DNA of 64,000 nucleotides from Cylicocyclus nassatus. Its lineage: Eukaryota; Nematoda; Chromadorea; Rhabditida; Strongylidae. The stretch spans positions 15,656,347 through 15,720,346 of the forward strand of contig CATQJL010000316.1 of the NCBI GenBank assembly GCA_958299035.1. The letters run 5' to 3'. Made by a program: the position numbers and the translations under genes. The notes beneath the pieces were generated by a model. That model had not been told where the DNA came from. It was given only the letters and a program-made list of their open reading frames with translations, and searched no databases. This document shows, one piece after another, positions 21,095 to 33,512 of the stretch (the first letter of the stretch is position 1; each line of letters starts with the position of its first letter).

Positions 21095-22995
21095 GTAATC
21101 GCCGGAGGGGGGGGGGGGGCAGGCGGACCGCAAACTCGCGCTTTTTTGCGGACGGTCAGCAGAATTTTGGGCGTGGCCAAAGCTTTAGCGACCGGTACTT
21201 TCTTTACTACTGTCGCATGTTCGGCCAGCGGGCAGCAACACAGAATTTTCTGCGAGCGCTCGCCAAATGACTTTTTTCAGCGAGCGCTATGACTCTTGTT
21301 ACGCAGTTTCGGGCATACGCCGAGCACAAAGGTAATATATGACAGATCTGTATCGTTGGTTTTATCATCCGAGTTTGGGGTACTTGCTTTCACAGTCAGT
21401 ATAGGTAAAGGCTGCTTGACGAAGGCGCAATGGCGATATTAGTTGAGCGTGCGAGAACGCGACGCGCCCGTATCCTCACCGTTGTAGATCCCCACCTCAT
21501 GCGCTCTGCGGCTAGTAAAGCCGCGTTCGCGCCCGAAGATATTGCGCCTTCGTCATGCAGCAGCCTAACCTAGGAGCTGTGCGATCCTTCACGAAGGAGC
21601 ATGCGGCTCTGAACATTTGCATATTATCGCGGAAACTCCGAGTCCAGAATGTGGCTACGGCACAGCAATTGAACTGTGAAAAGCCGCGATTGTTTGTTCT
21701 AAACGTTCGTCCAAAAAGTGGCCAACATTCTTCCGAATATCTACAAGAAGACCTTAAGAAATCAACGAACTATTATTCCGTGCCCGCTTGCCTATAAATC
21801 GCATGCTGCCTGCTCCGGCGATTATCCGAGTAAGCTAAGAAGTAAATTTGTCGATTTCAGAAACCAACCAATTGGGAGTGACATGTACAGGATGCCCCGG
21901 GGGCACCGTCTTCATCTTGAGTTAGCAAAGCGCTTCAAAGAGCAGCATAGAAATGGGTGCTATTCAAGATGTGATGGAGATCATTCCCGGAGTGATTTTG
22001 AAGTTAGGACTTGTTTTTTTGGTCACGATGGATCAAGCACTCCATTGCAGATTTGGAATATAGAAAAGTCGAAAAAGAGTCGGAGAGTCACTAAACTCAT
22101 CAGAAGAACAGTGAAAAGATCAGCCACAACACATTTTACAATTTTGCTTGTCAACATACACGAGGGAATGGAGGAACTGGATTCACAAGAGCAGAAAACT
22201 CAATTTGGAAAATGAAAACGCATTCACAAACATAGCCCAAGTTTTGCAAAGTGAAACTTTTCATATTAGCTTTCAAGTTCCATTTTGTTTGATTCTTAGA
22301 CTCTTTCGTTCCTTTGATATACATTCCCTTACAATGGCAATCCTTTAATCAGGCAAAACACTCTTATGATGGCAGTGCAAGTTATCGCTTATCTTGGACA
22401 TCTCGGACATGAAGTAAACACGTCTATTTTCCTCAGTGGAGGACGAGAATATCAAAAAACCATGACTTTATTTAAGCTACCATCTACTCGGAGAATCGCT
22501 GAAAGTAGACGGCCATGCAATTTGTAGGCAAGCGGGCACCGCAAAAATATTTCGCTGAATTCTTGCTGTCCGCTTGCAGATATTTGGAACAATGTTGGCC
22601 ACTTTTCAGACGAAGGAATGGCCGCAGTCTCGTGGACTTTCCGCGAGAATATACAAAATTGTTGAGGGCCGCACGCTCCTTTGTGAAGGACCGCACAGCC
22701 CATAGGAAGTGCTCCAAACTCGGGTAATCAAACCCAGCGATGCACCTCTGCCATATAGAGTGTTACCTTTGCTCGGCGTTTGCCTGAAACTGCGTAAGAA
22801 GAGTCAGAGCGCTTGCTGATAGGAATTGTTTGGCGATTGCTTGCAGGAAATTCTGTATTGGTGTCCGCTTGCAGAACATGCGATAGCGAAGTAAGTACGG
22901 CTCGCTGATACGGCCACGTCCTAAAATTCTGCTGACCGCTTGCAAGAAAGCGCGACTTTGCTGTCCGCCTGCCCTCGGCGATTATCTGATAATCG
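21095..22995. repeat. Large foldback element, about 1.9 kb
   Basis: Outer arms 21095-21330 and 22755-22995 pair over their length (AATCGCCG...GCAGGCGGACCGCAAA with GCTGTCCGCCTGCC...CGGCGATTAT; GGTCAGCAGAATTTT; ACGCAGTTTC). Inner arms 21571-21840 and 22490-22715 also pair (GTGCGATCCTTCACGAAGGA with TCCTTTGTGAAGGACCGCAC). A separate MITE interrupts the left arm. The unpaired centre, 21841-22489, contains a 165-residue open frame (21718-22215) of unrecognised sequence, rich in Lys/Arg with scattered Cys/His. Confidence 0.75.
21419..21566. repeat. MITE family D, copy 1
   Basis: Ends AGGCTGCTTGACGAAGGCGCAAT and ATTGCGCCTTCGTCATGCAGCAGCC form near-perfect terminal inverted repeats. About 148 bp, GC-rich. 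A second copy is at 29431-29585. Inserted in the left arm of the 1.9-kb foldback. Confidence 0.8.
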
Positions 22996-24362
22996 TGCTT
23001 TCAATTTACCTCTAGAATGTCACAAAACTTCGCTTGAACATTGGTCAGACGGAGAGAGTGCACAAATGAGGGATGTGAGGTAGGCTGCGGTTATGTCTGA
23101 GCAATCTCAATCCATACATATTCTTAGAAATATCGCTCTTCGCAATGGTTTCGTGGATGACAGAACGAGTGATGATGAACCTTCGCTGAAAACTCTACTA
23201 GACCGAAGGATAGCTGCTTCGAAGTCAATCGACACAACGAACTTCGCCGAAGACGGTTTTGTGCTAAGCTAGTGATATTGATATTGAATGCTGTTAATGA
23301 TACTGGCTGTGCCCGTCCTTAAGCGGCACAATTCAGCTGCAAACGGTAAGAACTACCTTCAGCATTACACCGCGGCCTTGACTTGACGATATATTCAACG
23401 TAACGCACTATTGTCTACGTCTCACTACTTTGGCTGTCGTTGATGAGCTGATAAACGGCTTCCCATGCGCCCACACCCTTTCCTTCCGGATGTATCTTTT
23501 AACTGACCAAGATACGACTCTGTTGAGAGTATGAGAGCACTATTATAGATTTTTATATTTTTTCCCTTATTTTTTTATATTTTTTCCCGAATGACGGATG
23601 CGTACCTAATCTTGCACCCCGCTATGTTATGACTGATGATAAATACGTATTCTACAATACATTCAAGGAGGTAATCCCCAGCAGTGTGGCAGAGAATATC
23701 TTATGCGCCTTTAATAATGGTTAGGCATTTCAAAGGGAACATAAAAGAAGTTTCAACACTGCGGATTCCCTATCTCATCATTTATCGTAGCACCGATTTT
23801 GCCACTGTACTTGAAGGGTGCAAACATTAACGTTGGAAACCGACTTTTTCGAGCGGTTTCGTTAGAGGTTGAAGTTCGAAATTTGAGAGCAAGTTCTCCG
23901 CACACATACTCTCCTCTATAGGATCAACAGATATGCTTTACTATCTGGGATTGATAATCGTTTTAATGTTTATTCCAATTTTTTAAATTTTTTTAGTACA
24001 GCGAAAGAAATTATTCTTGCAGAAGACGTGAGTGGGCATCATGCTATCACGAGACGCTCATTTTACAACATCAAACCACCTTGAGTCCTGGCATTGCTTG
24101 TTGACACATGCTTTACTACGAAGCAAGCAGAATGGCAGATTATACACTCTCACACATACTTTGTTGAAACATTCAGAAGACAGAAATTTAGCTTATTTCC
24201 TCGGTCGGAGACTTATCAATGAATAATTCGCCGGTCGGTTAATTCTTCTGAATAAATCTGTTATCTGTTCTGTGAAAGTTTTGAAACACTATCAAATCTA
24301 AGACATCATTCATCCTCAGTGAATCTTAGCAGGTTTGTAGAGATTGTACTGTTTATCTATAT
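22996..24362. other. No recognisable feature
   Basis: AT-rich DNA without a repeat pair or convincing frame. Only a short T-rich near-tandem (TTTATATTTTTTCCC twice near 23.55 kb) stands out. Confidence 0.4.
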
Positions 24363-24838
24363 TAAACACTAACTGCGGTTTCCGGTCCCGCCCGGGCCGA
24401 GGATTCAAAATAGCCCGGCTTAGGATTTGCTTCAAATCGTCTTATTACTTACCATTCCTCCATTTCCTTCAGTTCATATCTTCTCTTCTTGCTTCAGCTC
24501 CGAGTTAATTGCAGCGCTCCTGTGGTATAGATGGTGAATTTGCCTTCCGTCGTGATCCCCTCGCTACACGGCATCCTCCTCACTACAAAATGTTAATGAT
24601 CTCTACCGCCCCTTACTACTTGAAGAAATGAATGGTTTGCTTTCATTTCCTTAGATATTAGTATACAAATCAATAAATCGAGAAGGACTTAGCGAAAAGT
24701 CTCCAAAGGCAGCCTATCTTTTGCGTCGTGTCTCATTTATAGGAAAACGAACTTTAGCCTCTTCGATTCACATCAAAGGAGTCTATAAGACACAAACACC
24801 CTAGCAAACAAAGGTACAGTGTTTGAGTTTTATATATA
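24363..24838 (+). repeat. Dispersed repeat family E, copy 1
   Basis: Starts ACTAACTGCGGTTTCCGGTC-CCGCCCGGGCCGAG and ends GTACAGTGTTTGAGTTTTAT-ATATA. About 85% similar by eye to 26310-26797. The TATA-rich tail suggests a non-LTR or SINE-like 3' end, but no coding part was recognised. Confidence 0.65.
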
Positions 24839-25509
24839 CAGGGTGTCCCAAAAAAATGTTAGCTCTGTTTGATCTTTAATGACTGCTTTCACGTCTTTCG
24901 CCGAGCTTGAGGCGCCATTCTGCAGATCGAGGTTTACCTTAGACTTATGGTAAGGAGCGAATCACCGTTTGCTCTTCCTTACTGTAGGATTACTGTAAGA
25001 ACTTTCAGCATGTATAACCGCTGTGAAATATGCCATCTGACAAAATTTTTTTTCAATAAATTTGAAAAATCGTGTACTAAGGTTTTTTCACGAACGCTGA
25101 CTCCACTACACAACTTTCTACGATGTTTTCAGCTTTCTTGCGGTGTAATCACATTTTTGACACAAGCCGGGAAGTCAGTTATTACGTTTACCTGGAATAA
25201 CTTTGAAAAGAAGCATCATAGTAAAGTGAAAATTTTATATTCGAAATTAGCGGTTCCCATCACCATAATGCAAGAGACTATGGCTTGTTTGGCTCTGTTT
25301 CGAGGCAGAAAATGGCCTTCAATGGCCTAAAATCCTTGTCGAATTTTCAACCGTAATCCTACAGTAAGGAAAAGCAAACGGTGATTCGCATAATATAGAT
25401 CTAAGTTGAACCTCACTCTACTGGATGGTTCCTTAAGCTCGGCGAAAGACTTGAAGCAAGGGAGTTATTAACGATCAAACAGTGCTAACATTTTTTTTGG
25501 GACACCCTG
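24839..25509. repeat. Mariner-like foldback MITE
   Basis: CAGGGTGTCCCAAAAAAATG at the left and CATTTTTTTTGGGACACCCTG at the right, flanked by TA on both sides, are classic mariner-type termini with a TA target duplication. Inverted similarity continues for about 160 bp (TTTCGCCGAGCTT, AATCACCGTTTGCT). The 127-residue internal frame shows no transposase signature. Confidence 0.8.
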
Positions 25510-26309
25510 TACATATAGATTCTTGTTATACATAGTTGGTAGCTGTTATATTTCGTTACCGTTGACTGCTGTATTATACCAGAGTATCATTCTGCACCCA
25601 TTGTGCACCTTATGATTATTTATTCGTATCATTTTCAAAACTCTCAAAAAAACTATCATTTGGTTGTTGCAAACCTTCAACAAAGAAGCTGCATTGAGTG
25701 AAGACCAAGGAAACTTGTTGCGAATCTCTAGCGAATAAGCTGATGCGACTGGGCAGAGAAATAATAGCTTGTTGTGAATCTTTACAAAGAAGCTGACACG
25801 ACTGACAGCACATAAGAATAGTAGATGAAACCCATAGCGACTGCCATTACAGAACTCTTGATGCCTGCATTACCATTTTGCTTTCACACACTACAAATAA
25901 CTTCTAAAAACAGCCTCCCCCCATCAAATGTTTATTCCGGTATCACAGTGATTCGACTGCTCTGACTCAGCGTCCAACTTCTCTCCTCTGACATTCATTG
26001 CCTGTAAACGGCACGCAAAAATTATAAGCGACGGAAGCTTTGCGTATAAACGTCTCATACGCAACGATTGTCAGACCATGAGGTCCTTTTTTCTATCCAA
26101 CTTCGTCTTTCCTCTTTAATCATCCTCATCTCCTCGTCTTCATCTGCATTTACCATCTTCCTCTATCCGCTTTTGTTGACTGTGCCGTTCTTAAGCGCTC
26201 CTGCCTGTGTCTGTTGCGGAATGGGAGTCACTAGCGAAAACATTGCTTTATATAGAGAGTTATCGCTATCGCAAGTGCAATAATTTCCATTTCGGTTTTA
26301 GAAGATACT
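25510..26309. other. No gene recognised
   Basis: Only a loosely repetitive stretch (near 25.67-25.80 kb, AAAGAAGCTG and GCGAATC/GTGAATCTTT words) was noticed. Confidence 0.35.
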
Positions 26310-26797
26310 AGCTGCGGTTCCCGGTCCCGCCCGGGCCGAGAGTCCAGAATGGCCCAGCATAGGGTGTGCTTCAAGATGTATACTTACCAGTCCTCCACTT
26401 TCTTCAGTTCATATCTTCTGTTCTCTCCTGCTTCACCTCCATGTCAGTTTTAGCGCTCGTGTAGTATCCGTGGTAAATAGTCTTCTTTCTTGACCGGCTC
26501 GCTTCATGACACCGCATGCTCCTCACCGCAAAATGTAAATGATCTCTACCACCCCTTACTACTCACTTGGAGAAATGAATGGTATAGCCTTCATTTTCCT
26601 AGATTTTAGTAAACAAAATCAATAAATCGATAGAAATACCCAGCGAGTTGTCGAAAAAAGTAGCCTATCTTTTGCGCCGTGGCTTGTTTATAGGGAAACA
26701 AAATTCAGCCTCTTTGGTTCACATACAAAGGAGTCTGTAAGCCACAAACATCCTAACAAACACGGTACAGTGTTTGAGTTTTATATATATATAGATG
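26310..26797 (+). repeat. Dispersed repeat family E, copy 2
   Basis: Second copy of the 24.36-kb repeat, starting CTAGCTGCGGTTCCCGGTCC and ending GTTTGAGTTTTATATATATA. Same orientation, about 1.95 kb apart. Confidence 0.65.
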
Positions 26798-28211
26798 TAC
26801 GCTACAACATTCTGATGGATGGCGTGGGATATCGGTCAGTCACATCATTTTCACCCTGTACTGCACTACGAAGCATATCTTTAGCGGATTCCTGATCGAT
26901 TACCCTCTCTTTCCATTTTTTTGAGTAATTGTCAAATTGAAGAGCAGTTTGCATCTTTTGGATATACGAATTTGAAAACTGCCGAGGATAGGATGCTTCA
27001 AACAAGCTTACTCTTGTAAGGTGAGGATGATCTCGCAAAATGCATTTTTGCGGATTCACTATGGAAATCAAACGCATAAGTAACTGAAACGAAAAGCGAT
27101 TTTAAAGTTTTTAGAGAGAACATTACTTTTTTAAGATACTTTTCTAGGACTAGTTCTACAAACAGTGGAAACGAAACAAAAGTTATTATTATTTTCTTAA
27201 CGAAATAGCTGGCAGAAAATAAGCCGGAAATGAGGTGCTCCAGATTGGCGCTCTAGTGCGCATTTTGTTTATAGCACATTATTTTTCGGCCGATTGACAT
27301 TGGCCAAATACGTCCAAAGATACATTTAATACCGTACTAAGCATGAAACGAAGATCATATAAAACGGAGTCATAATTATGTATGATAATTAGAGAAGACG
27401 TATAGATCAACAAAAATTGAGTGCACATCGCATGAAAATCAAATAAAACGCTAAGATTTCGACACTGAGCGAAAGCAATTTGCAGCAACCGCTCAAACAT
27501 CGCGCGCGCCTTCACCGTGTGAGCGCTCATACTACACCACCATATGATGAAGGTACGCGGCTCACTCGCTGAAGGCGTGCGCCCGCTCGCTCATCTAAAA
27601 GCGTTATACGAGCGGCTCTTAGATTGTAGCAAGGCGGAGCTGCGCTAGCCACTCTTGCATTGCGGTACTTTGTGCTAAGGCATACTTGATCCATCGAACT
27701 TTCTTGACCATCACGAATCCGCCATATTGCAGTTGGGGAGTCGAGAATAATGTCCTTTCCCAATGACGACGTCTCTTTTGATACAAATAGCAATCCAATA
27801 ATAAAATTCAAATTATTTACATCAAAATATGACATTATAGTGTCACACTTACCGCCAAGCATGTATGCAAACATCATGGCGACAGATTTTATCGAAATAT
27901 CCACAAAACCGACATAACACAATCCTTAAAACCAAAATAACCCAAGAAGCAGCAAATAAAATGACAGCTATCATTCATTTTGTGACTAAGGGACGGAAGC
28001 TCGCTTTGCTACGTCTGATCAACAAGTTTATGTGCGTTCAACGCGATTTGGCACATTTCTATCGATAATTCTGAAAGATTATGTACAAGATTGTTAGACA
28101 GCGCGCTTGAACATGCTTTTTCTCGTAACATAATTTACCAAAACGCGTTGCACCAGGGTCATGCAAGAGGTACGGCACAGAATCGCTGAGTAAGACCCCC
28201 CTCTTAGTAAC
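26798..28211. other. No gene established
   Basis: A 91-residue minus frame (26802-27077) and a minus stretch reading VDISIKSVAMMFAYMLG before a GTAAGTG donor near 27.85 kb look mildly coding, but I could not link either to flanking exons or to a family. Confidence 0.3.
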
Positions 28212-29135
28212 TGTCATAATGAGGCCCCTTTAAACTACTGCATACCTAAGATAGGTAACTTCTGTGGACGAAGTTTGAGCGAATTCTGAATTTTCCAGAA
28301 ACTGGGCCACCTGAATGAAATGGCCATTTTCGAACATGAATAACTTTGTTAAAGAAATGAATTAGCTAACACTTTTGGCACTTCATACAAGCACTGTTTT
28401 TTTTCTGCACAACTCAGAAATTTCGCTTCGATAGACTTCCAGAATGTGGAATTGGAAGCCAACCAAACTCTCGTTTTCTCTATTTTTTGCTTTTGAAGGC
28501 CGTATTTTCACCAACTGTTATTCAGAGCAAAGAAAGCAAAACAGGCTCAAGTCACTTCTGTGAAATCTACAAGCTTTAAGCTGTCGAAACATTTAGATAC
28601 TACTCGCTAGGAATGTTTTTCTGGAGTTAATGGGGTGTGGCACAACTCCAAAAAAGCTGTGACTGCCATACTTTTTCAGGGTTGCGCCACACCCTATTAA
28701 CTTACCTAAAAAACGTTTTTATCTAGTATTATTTATATGATTCGATAGCTTAAAGCTCGTAGATTTCACAGGAGTGGTTTGAGTCTGATTCGTTTTCTTT
28801 ACTCTGAGTAACAGTTGGTGAAAGCACAGCCTTCAAAAGCGAAAAATGGGAAAAAGATTTAGGTTGGCTTCTAATTCCACATTTGGGAGATCTGTCGAAG
28901 CGAGATTTTTGAGGCGGTAAAAGAAGAAGTAGTGCTTTGCATTGAGTGCAAGAATAAATAGCTAATTCACTTTTGTAACAAAGTTACTCATGTTCGAAAA
29001 TGACCACCTCACTCAGGTGGCCCAGTATCTGGAAATTTCAGAACTCGGCCAAACTTCGTCCACAGGGGTTATTTGACATGCTGATTATGAATAATTACTA
29101 GTTGTGCTTGGGGCCTCTTTATCATGCTACGGTAG
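28212..29135. repeat. Long foldback element, about 0.9 kb
   Basis: Left arm (CATAATGAGGCCCC, TGTGGACGAAGTTTG, GGGCCACCTGA, CGAACATGAATAACTTTGTT, TTCACCAACTGTTA) is inverted in the right arm (TAACAGTTGGTGAAA, AACAAAGTTACTCATGTTCG, CAGGTGGCCC, CAAACTTCGTCCACAGG). The centre is a short hairpin at GGGGTGTGGCACAAC / GTTGCGCCACACCC. Arms are about 85% similar, so it is old. No transposase. Confidence 0.8.
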
Positions 29136-29430
29136 GTATACGATGACGAGTTACCAAAATTTAAGTGCCTTGTATCTTGCATAATGAGGTTATCTGGCAA
29201 ACTGCTTGCGAACAAAATGTCATCACTACATATTATCAGAGTTACTAGATTACGACCGCCTTCCTTTTGACTCCTTAATACGACCCCCAAGTGTGGCATG
29301 CCACACCCAACGCCTGGTCCTCGTTACAACGCACTCTCAAACTTTTTAATCTTATTATTAATTATTATTAATTAACTTATTAATCATACGCAATGCATGC
29401 TCGTGTTTCTTGTCAGAGAATGGATATATA

Positions 29431-29585
29431 GGCTGCTGCATAACAAAGGCGCATGATCTTTGGGCGCGAACGCGGCTTTATTAGCCGCAGAGCGCAGGAG
29501 GCGCAGATTTGCAACAGTGAGGATACGCGCCGCGTTTGCGTCCACTCAACTAACACTGCTATTGCGCCTTCGTCATGCAGTAGCC
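29431..29585. repeat. MITE family D, copy 2
   Basis: GGCTGCTGCATAACAAAGGC...GCCTTCGTCATGCAGTAGCC. Interior (GGGCGCGAACGCGGCTTTA, GAGGATACGCGCCGCGTTTG) is the reverse complement of copy 1. Confidence 0.8.
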
Positions 29586-30102
29586 TTTACTTTTCAAGCC
29601 TGGTATTCTTGAGGAACGCAGTCAAGCAATAGTAGCCAAGCTAATACTGATGAATCCATTGTTAGCACCTGAGTGATTTAGCGATAACTCGGAATCTTAA
29701 AAGAATCATTGAAATCAATAGGCCAGTGCGTGAATAGGCAATAACTGAGACCTCGATAGACACTCGAAAAGAAGTGTACCAGTGTATCTGAGGAATGAAA
29801 GAGCAAGGAATTGGAAGCAGACAAAACATGATAAAAATATGGATGGGCGAATGAAATTCCGTTTGTTTCCCCGAGAAGGAATGCCTGGGTGAAGGAAATG
29901 AGACAGATGTTGAGCGAGGCATGAGCTGATCGCAACAATCTTCGGACTTACAGAGCCATTTGAAGGGATGTGTAATTGCGGCCGCCAGTCTTGTCATTGT
30001 CTCCTCAATTCCGCCAGAGCTTTACTTTTTTGCTCGTCATTTTCTCTTAGATTTTTACTTTCTCAGGTTCTTGAGTAGAATTTTAACAAAATGACGAATA
30101 AG

Positions 30103-30235
30103 TAGGTGCCAGACTTATCAGGTTTAACCGATTTATGCGGTTCACCGATTCGCTATTGGTCAAATTATTGAGCTAACCAATAGCGAATGGGGTGAACAGG
30201 ATAAATCGATTGAATCGCATAAGTCTGGCACCTAC
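30103..30235. repeat. Short foldback MITE
   Basis: GTAGGTGCCAGACTTAT and ATAAGTCTGGCACCTAC at the ends. The arms continue through GCGGTTCACC / GGTGAAC and TTCGCTATTGGT / ACCAATAGCGAA. About 133 bp, nearly fully palindromic. Confidence 0.85.
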
Positions 30236-33010
30236 CATACCACGATTTCCTTTTTGGCGCTGTTCTCGCAAAAACCAAACTGTTTGATCACTTTCTGGGC
30301 TGAAGTCCATTGCCCACAGGTTTGCTTTCCAAACAGTTTCATTGTTCTGCAAAAAATTCAAGTCAGGTACCAGTTTTTAGGGTTAAAAGTAACTTGAATC
30401 CTTTTGAAGTGCAATTTCTGAAGGATCCACACATCGGAGCGCCTCGTCCTTTAGCATGGTGGACCTACATGCTGAAACCTCTTGTCATGCAAAATTGCGG
30501 CTGGAGACGTTGGCTGCAAATCGTTTTTTAGAAATTTCCCATTCGAAGGACCGGTTAGTCTAGATTTGCCAGAATTCAACAATTCTTCACAAACATGTAG
30601 ACTTCACGTGCGGGCAAGGATTCTTCAGAGCGGATGTACGACTCTCGATGAACCTCGGCATGGTGGTACTGTATTGTGTGTTGTATGTGAGCCGTGACCG
30701 AGATTGTTACGATACTTTATTGAACGTTTCGGCAGATCGCCTTCTTCAGAGCCTGAAATGGGTAATACGATCTGCAATCCATTCGACAACGTCTCTGCAG
30801 CAATGTGAGCAAAGTGTCAAGACTCCTGCTAGACCACTAGCTCAGCTGATAGCCGATAGCCAAACACTCACCTTTTGGGTTACGCCAACGAAATTGATGG
30901 AGAGCAAGATGAATGCCTGACCGCATAAGGGGATCACTATTTATAGCAGAAAAACTAGGTCAGAAGAGCTGACCAAGGTACGGTGCGAGTTCACGCGTGA
31001 TCATTAGGCATTCCTCTTTGCGATTCATTTTTGGACTTTTCGCGTGAATCCAATTCTTCGCGATTCTTCAGAGCTTTCCGTTGATACTGCTCTTGATATT
31101 CCCGCTTTAAGCAGAAAAACAGCATATAAAACCATCTCGAAATATGTAGCCGTACTGTCATCTTAGCAGCAGTTTGTCAAAGGCACTGCGTATCCGATTC
31201 CTACCAGGCATTCTTACCGATTGGTTCATTGTGCCATAACTTCAGCAACAGTACAACATCTAACCGAATAAACTCCTAGAAAATGTGTTTCTTTTAAGAT
31301 TATTCGTACCCAAGTAATAAACTACTGCTTCGTTGACTTTCTGACGCATTTTTGACAAGTTGTGCAAGACTCGGTATTCTATACAGAAGTGGTGCAAGCG
31401 ACGGAAGAGGCTGATGAAGTCCCAAAGTGAAACTCGCAACAAAATCCTAAACATGTCTAAGGAACATAGGAGAAAGCAAAAGATGACTCGAACCTTGAAG
31501 AACTTCTACTTCTATCTGAGTATTTGTGTTAGGCCTTTCTTCCTCAAAAACACTTCCGCAAAATTATTCCGTTTCTACAAAAAGACCATGAGAGGTGATA
31601 AAACAAATTATCAATTACTCCTGGTGAGAGAAGGTTGCAAAAGGGTTTAGGCTTCGCATAAACAACTTCCAGACACTTTATTCTTGCTGGGATTGACCTC
31701 CGCACAGTACGTGATCTGGTAACTCCAAATACTGTATTATAATTTATCAAGAGATAAGATAGTGGACAACCCTAGTAAAACAGATGCGAACACGCGTTAA
31801 GGAGGCAGAGAAGAACAGTAGGCTGAATGTGAAGCATATTACTTGAGAACAAACGCAAATGCAAACATTATTTATACGCAAAAAATAACATTACCATAAG
31901 GAATTGCTGAACACGCTTTATTAATCAAAAAACTTGACTTAATCCAACAACGTCGGTCACTTGACAAGAATGAAGATCATCATTACTATCGACTCTATTC
32001 ACAAGAGTCTCAAAGCAACCTTCCTGGCCTCTGGAAATGGTTCACGTAATTGTGGAGATTTTCTAAGATCGCATGTACGAACTTCTCCACTCATACTTTA
32101 GGCATTGGTCGCCGCACATAACAAATAGAGATCAATGATCCGAAGTGTCATTTTTTCACCAGCTTCTACTCCGTCGAGGAAGACCACTTTTTGCGGTGTA
32201 TGCAGTTCGGAGCTGGACCTGCTCATCTTACTGTTAACTATGCATCGTCGAGCATTTGCATTAGGAGCGAATGATCTTTTACTCCGCAAGGTAATGTTTG
32301 CATCATTCCCAGCTATTTATAGTCTTTGATTTTCCATAAACTGCTCTTGGATATAACATTTTGGGCACCCCTACTCCGATGACCAATACAAGATGCCAGT
32401 GAGAATAGGTCGTCCATATGCACTCCTTACGAACCTCACCGTCATGTCGGCTCGACTTTTCATAGAAACTCAACCTCTAATTCGAGGGGAGCGTCATGCA
32501 GATTTCGTAATTTAGAGTTAAGCCTAGGATGATATGCTGTTTGTAGGGCTACAGTCAACTTTATAGTCTTGACTCTGAAGTAATGTTCTAACATCCTTTC
32601 AGCGGGCTTAGAATATGGACTGTCCCAACGATTATTGATTTGATATATTGATCGGCCTCGCGTACAGGCAAATCCTCTTTTTGTAGGTAGAGCGCCAAAT
32701 TTCTTTTCTGCAATGTTTGCATATATGCACATAGGGGCAAGAGGCGAAACACGACTTTCCTAACAAAATTTACATTATCACATTATATATAAGAGACTTG
32801 GATGCGTCTTACAGAGCCATCGATAGACAAGATTAGCGGTTTTTTTTCAAATGTTCGTTGGAATTCAAATAGAGTTGCAATGGTAATCGTTGTAAATCCT
32901 CTTATCGCTGTAATCCGTAGGATCGACCTACATGAAATGAATTAGTTATTAGAAGGTAAGCATAAACTTCAATTACCCTTTGTCTATAGATTTTACTATG
33001 GATTTTCATG
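30236..33010. other. Unassigned DNA
   Basis: Several 60-96-residue frames exist on both strands but lack flanking splice signals, domain motifs or agreement between neighbours. Nothing supported. Confidence 0.35.
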
Positions 33011-33027
33011 CATTTCAATCATTTCCC

Positions 33028-33092
33028 ATGTATCCACGGGGATATCACTAAGGTGCTTCCCCCTGTATCCACGAGGATATCACCAAGGTGCA
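33028..33092 (+). repeat. Two-copy tandem repeat
   Basis: TGTATCCACGGGGATATCAC-TAAGGTGC and TGTATCCACGAGGATATCAC-CAAGGTGC lie head to tail, a recent local duplication of about 34 bp. Confidence 0.7.
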
Positions 33093-33371
33093 GGAAAATA
33101 TTCCATTGTGCACTTCTGCTCTTTCCATATGTTTTGCTCTGTTCATAGACAACCCACATAAAAAAAGGTCTCAGCGTTCACATAAACAAAATCTTTTACG
33201 TTACACGTAGATTTTGCAACCTCATTGCTGCAAGTATTGACTTGTATCAAGATATGCATACAAACAGGCTAGAAAAATATTTTTGATGACTATGTTCTTG
33301 CAGAATGTTTTTATTCAGCGTCTTCACATGCTTTCATGAAACATGAAAGGTTAAAAATTTAGTAAGTAGGA

Positions 33372-33512
33372 TTACCCATAAAGGACCCATGTAGGTGGGG
33401 CATGCCGTATTGGTGATTGATATCCAGCACCAGTTTCATGCAATATGTCGACAGTTTCATTCAGAAGTCCATCAGCCGAAACTGCTTGCAACAGCTTCAC
33501 ATAATGCTTCAT
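33372..33512 (-). CDS. Possible small exon or 46-residue ORF, unrecognised
   Basis: ATG at 33510-33512, stop TAA at 33372-33374. The peptide begins MKHYVKLLQAVSADGLLNET and ends IRHAPPTWVLYG. Composition looks protein-like and the final Gly codon overlaps a possible GTAATC donor, so it could be an internal exon. An ATG frame preceded by an in-frame stop is also present. There is no signal peptide and no partner exon found. Function unknown; chance is possible. Confidence 0.25.
   Translation of the reverse strand: MKHYVKLLQAVSADGLLNETVDILHETGAGYQSPIRHAPPTWVLYG

Noticed and set aside
24947..25330. 127-residue frame as a mariner transposase
   Set aside because: No D,D(34)D catalytic pattern or helix-turn-helix; the element is a MITE.
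27527..27922. 131-residue minus frame as a membrane protein gene
   Set aside because: Only one short hydrophobic stretch before a donor-like site; no partner exon.
29662..29997. Minus frame starting MTRLAAAITHPFKWL as a 5' exon
   Set aside because: A GTAAGT follows, but no downstream exon in phase could be found through the foldback region.
33028..33092. CRISPR-like or satellite array
   Set aside because: Only two units, in a eukaryotic context.
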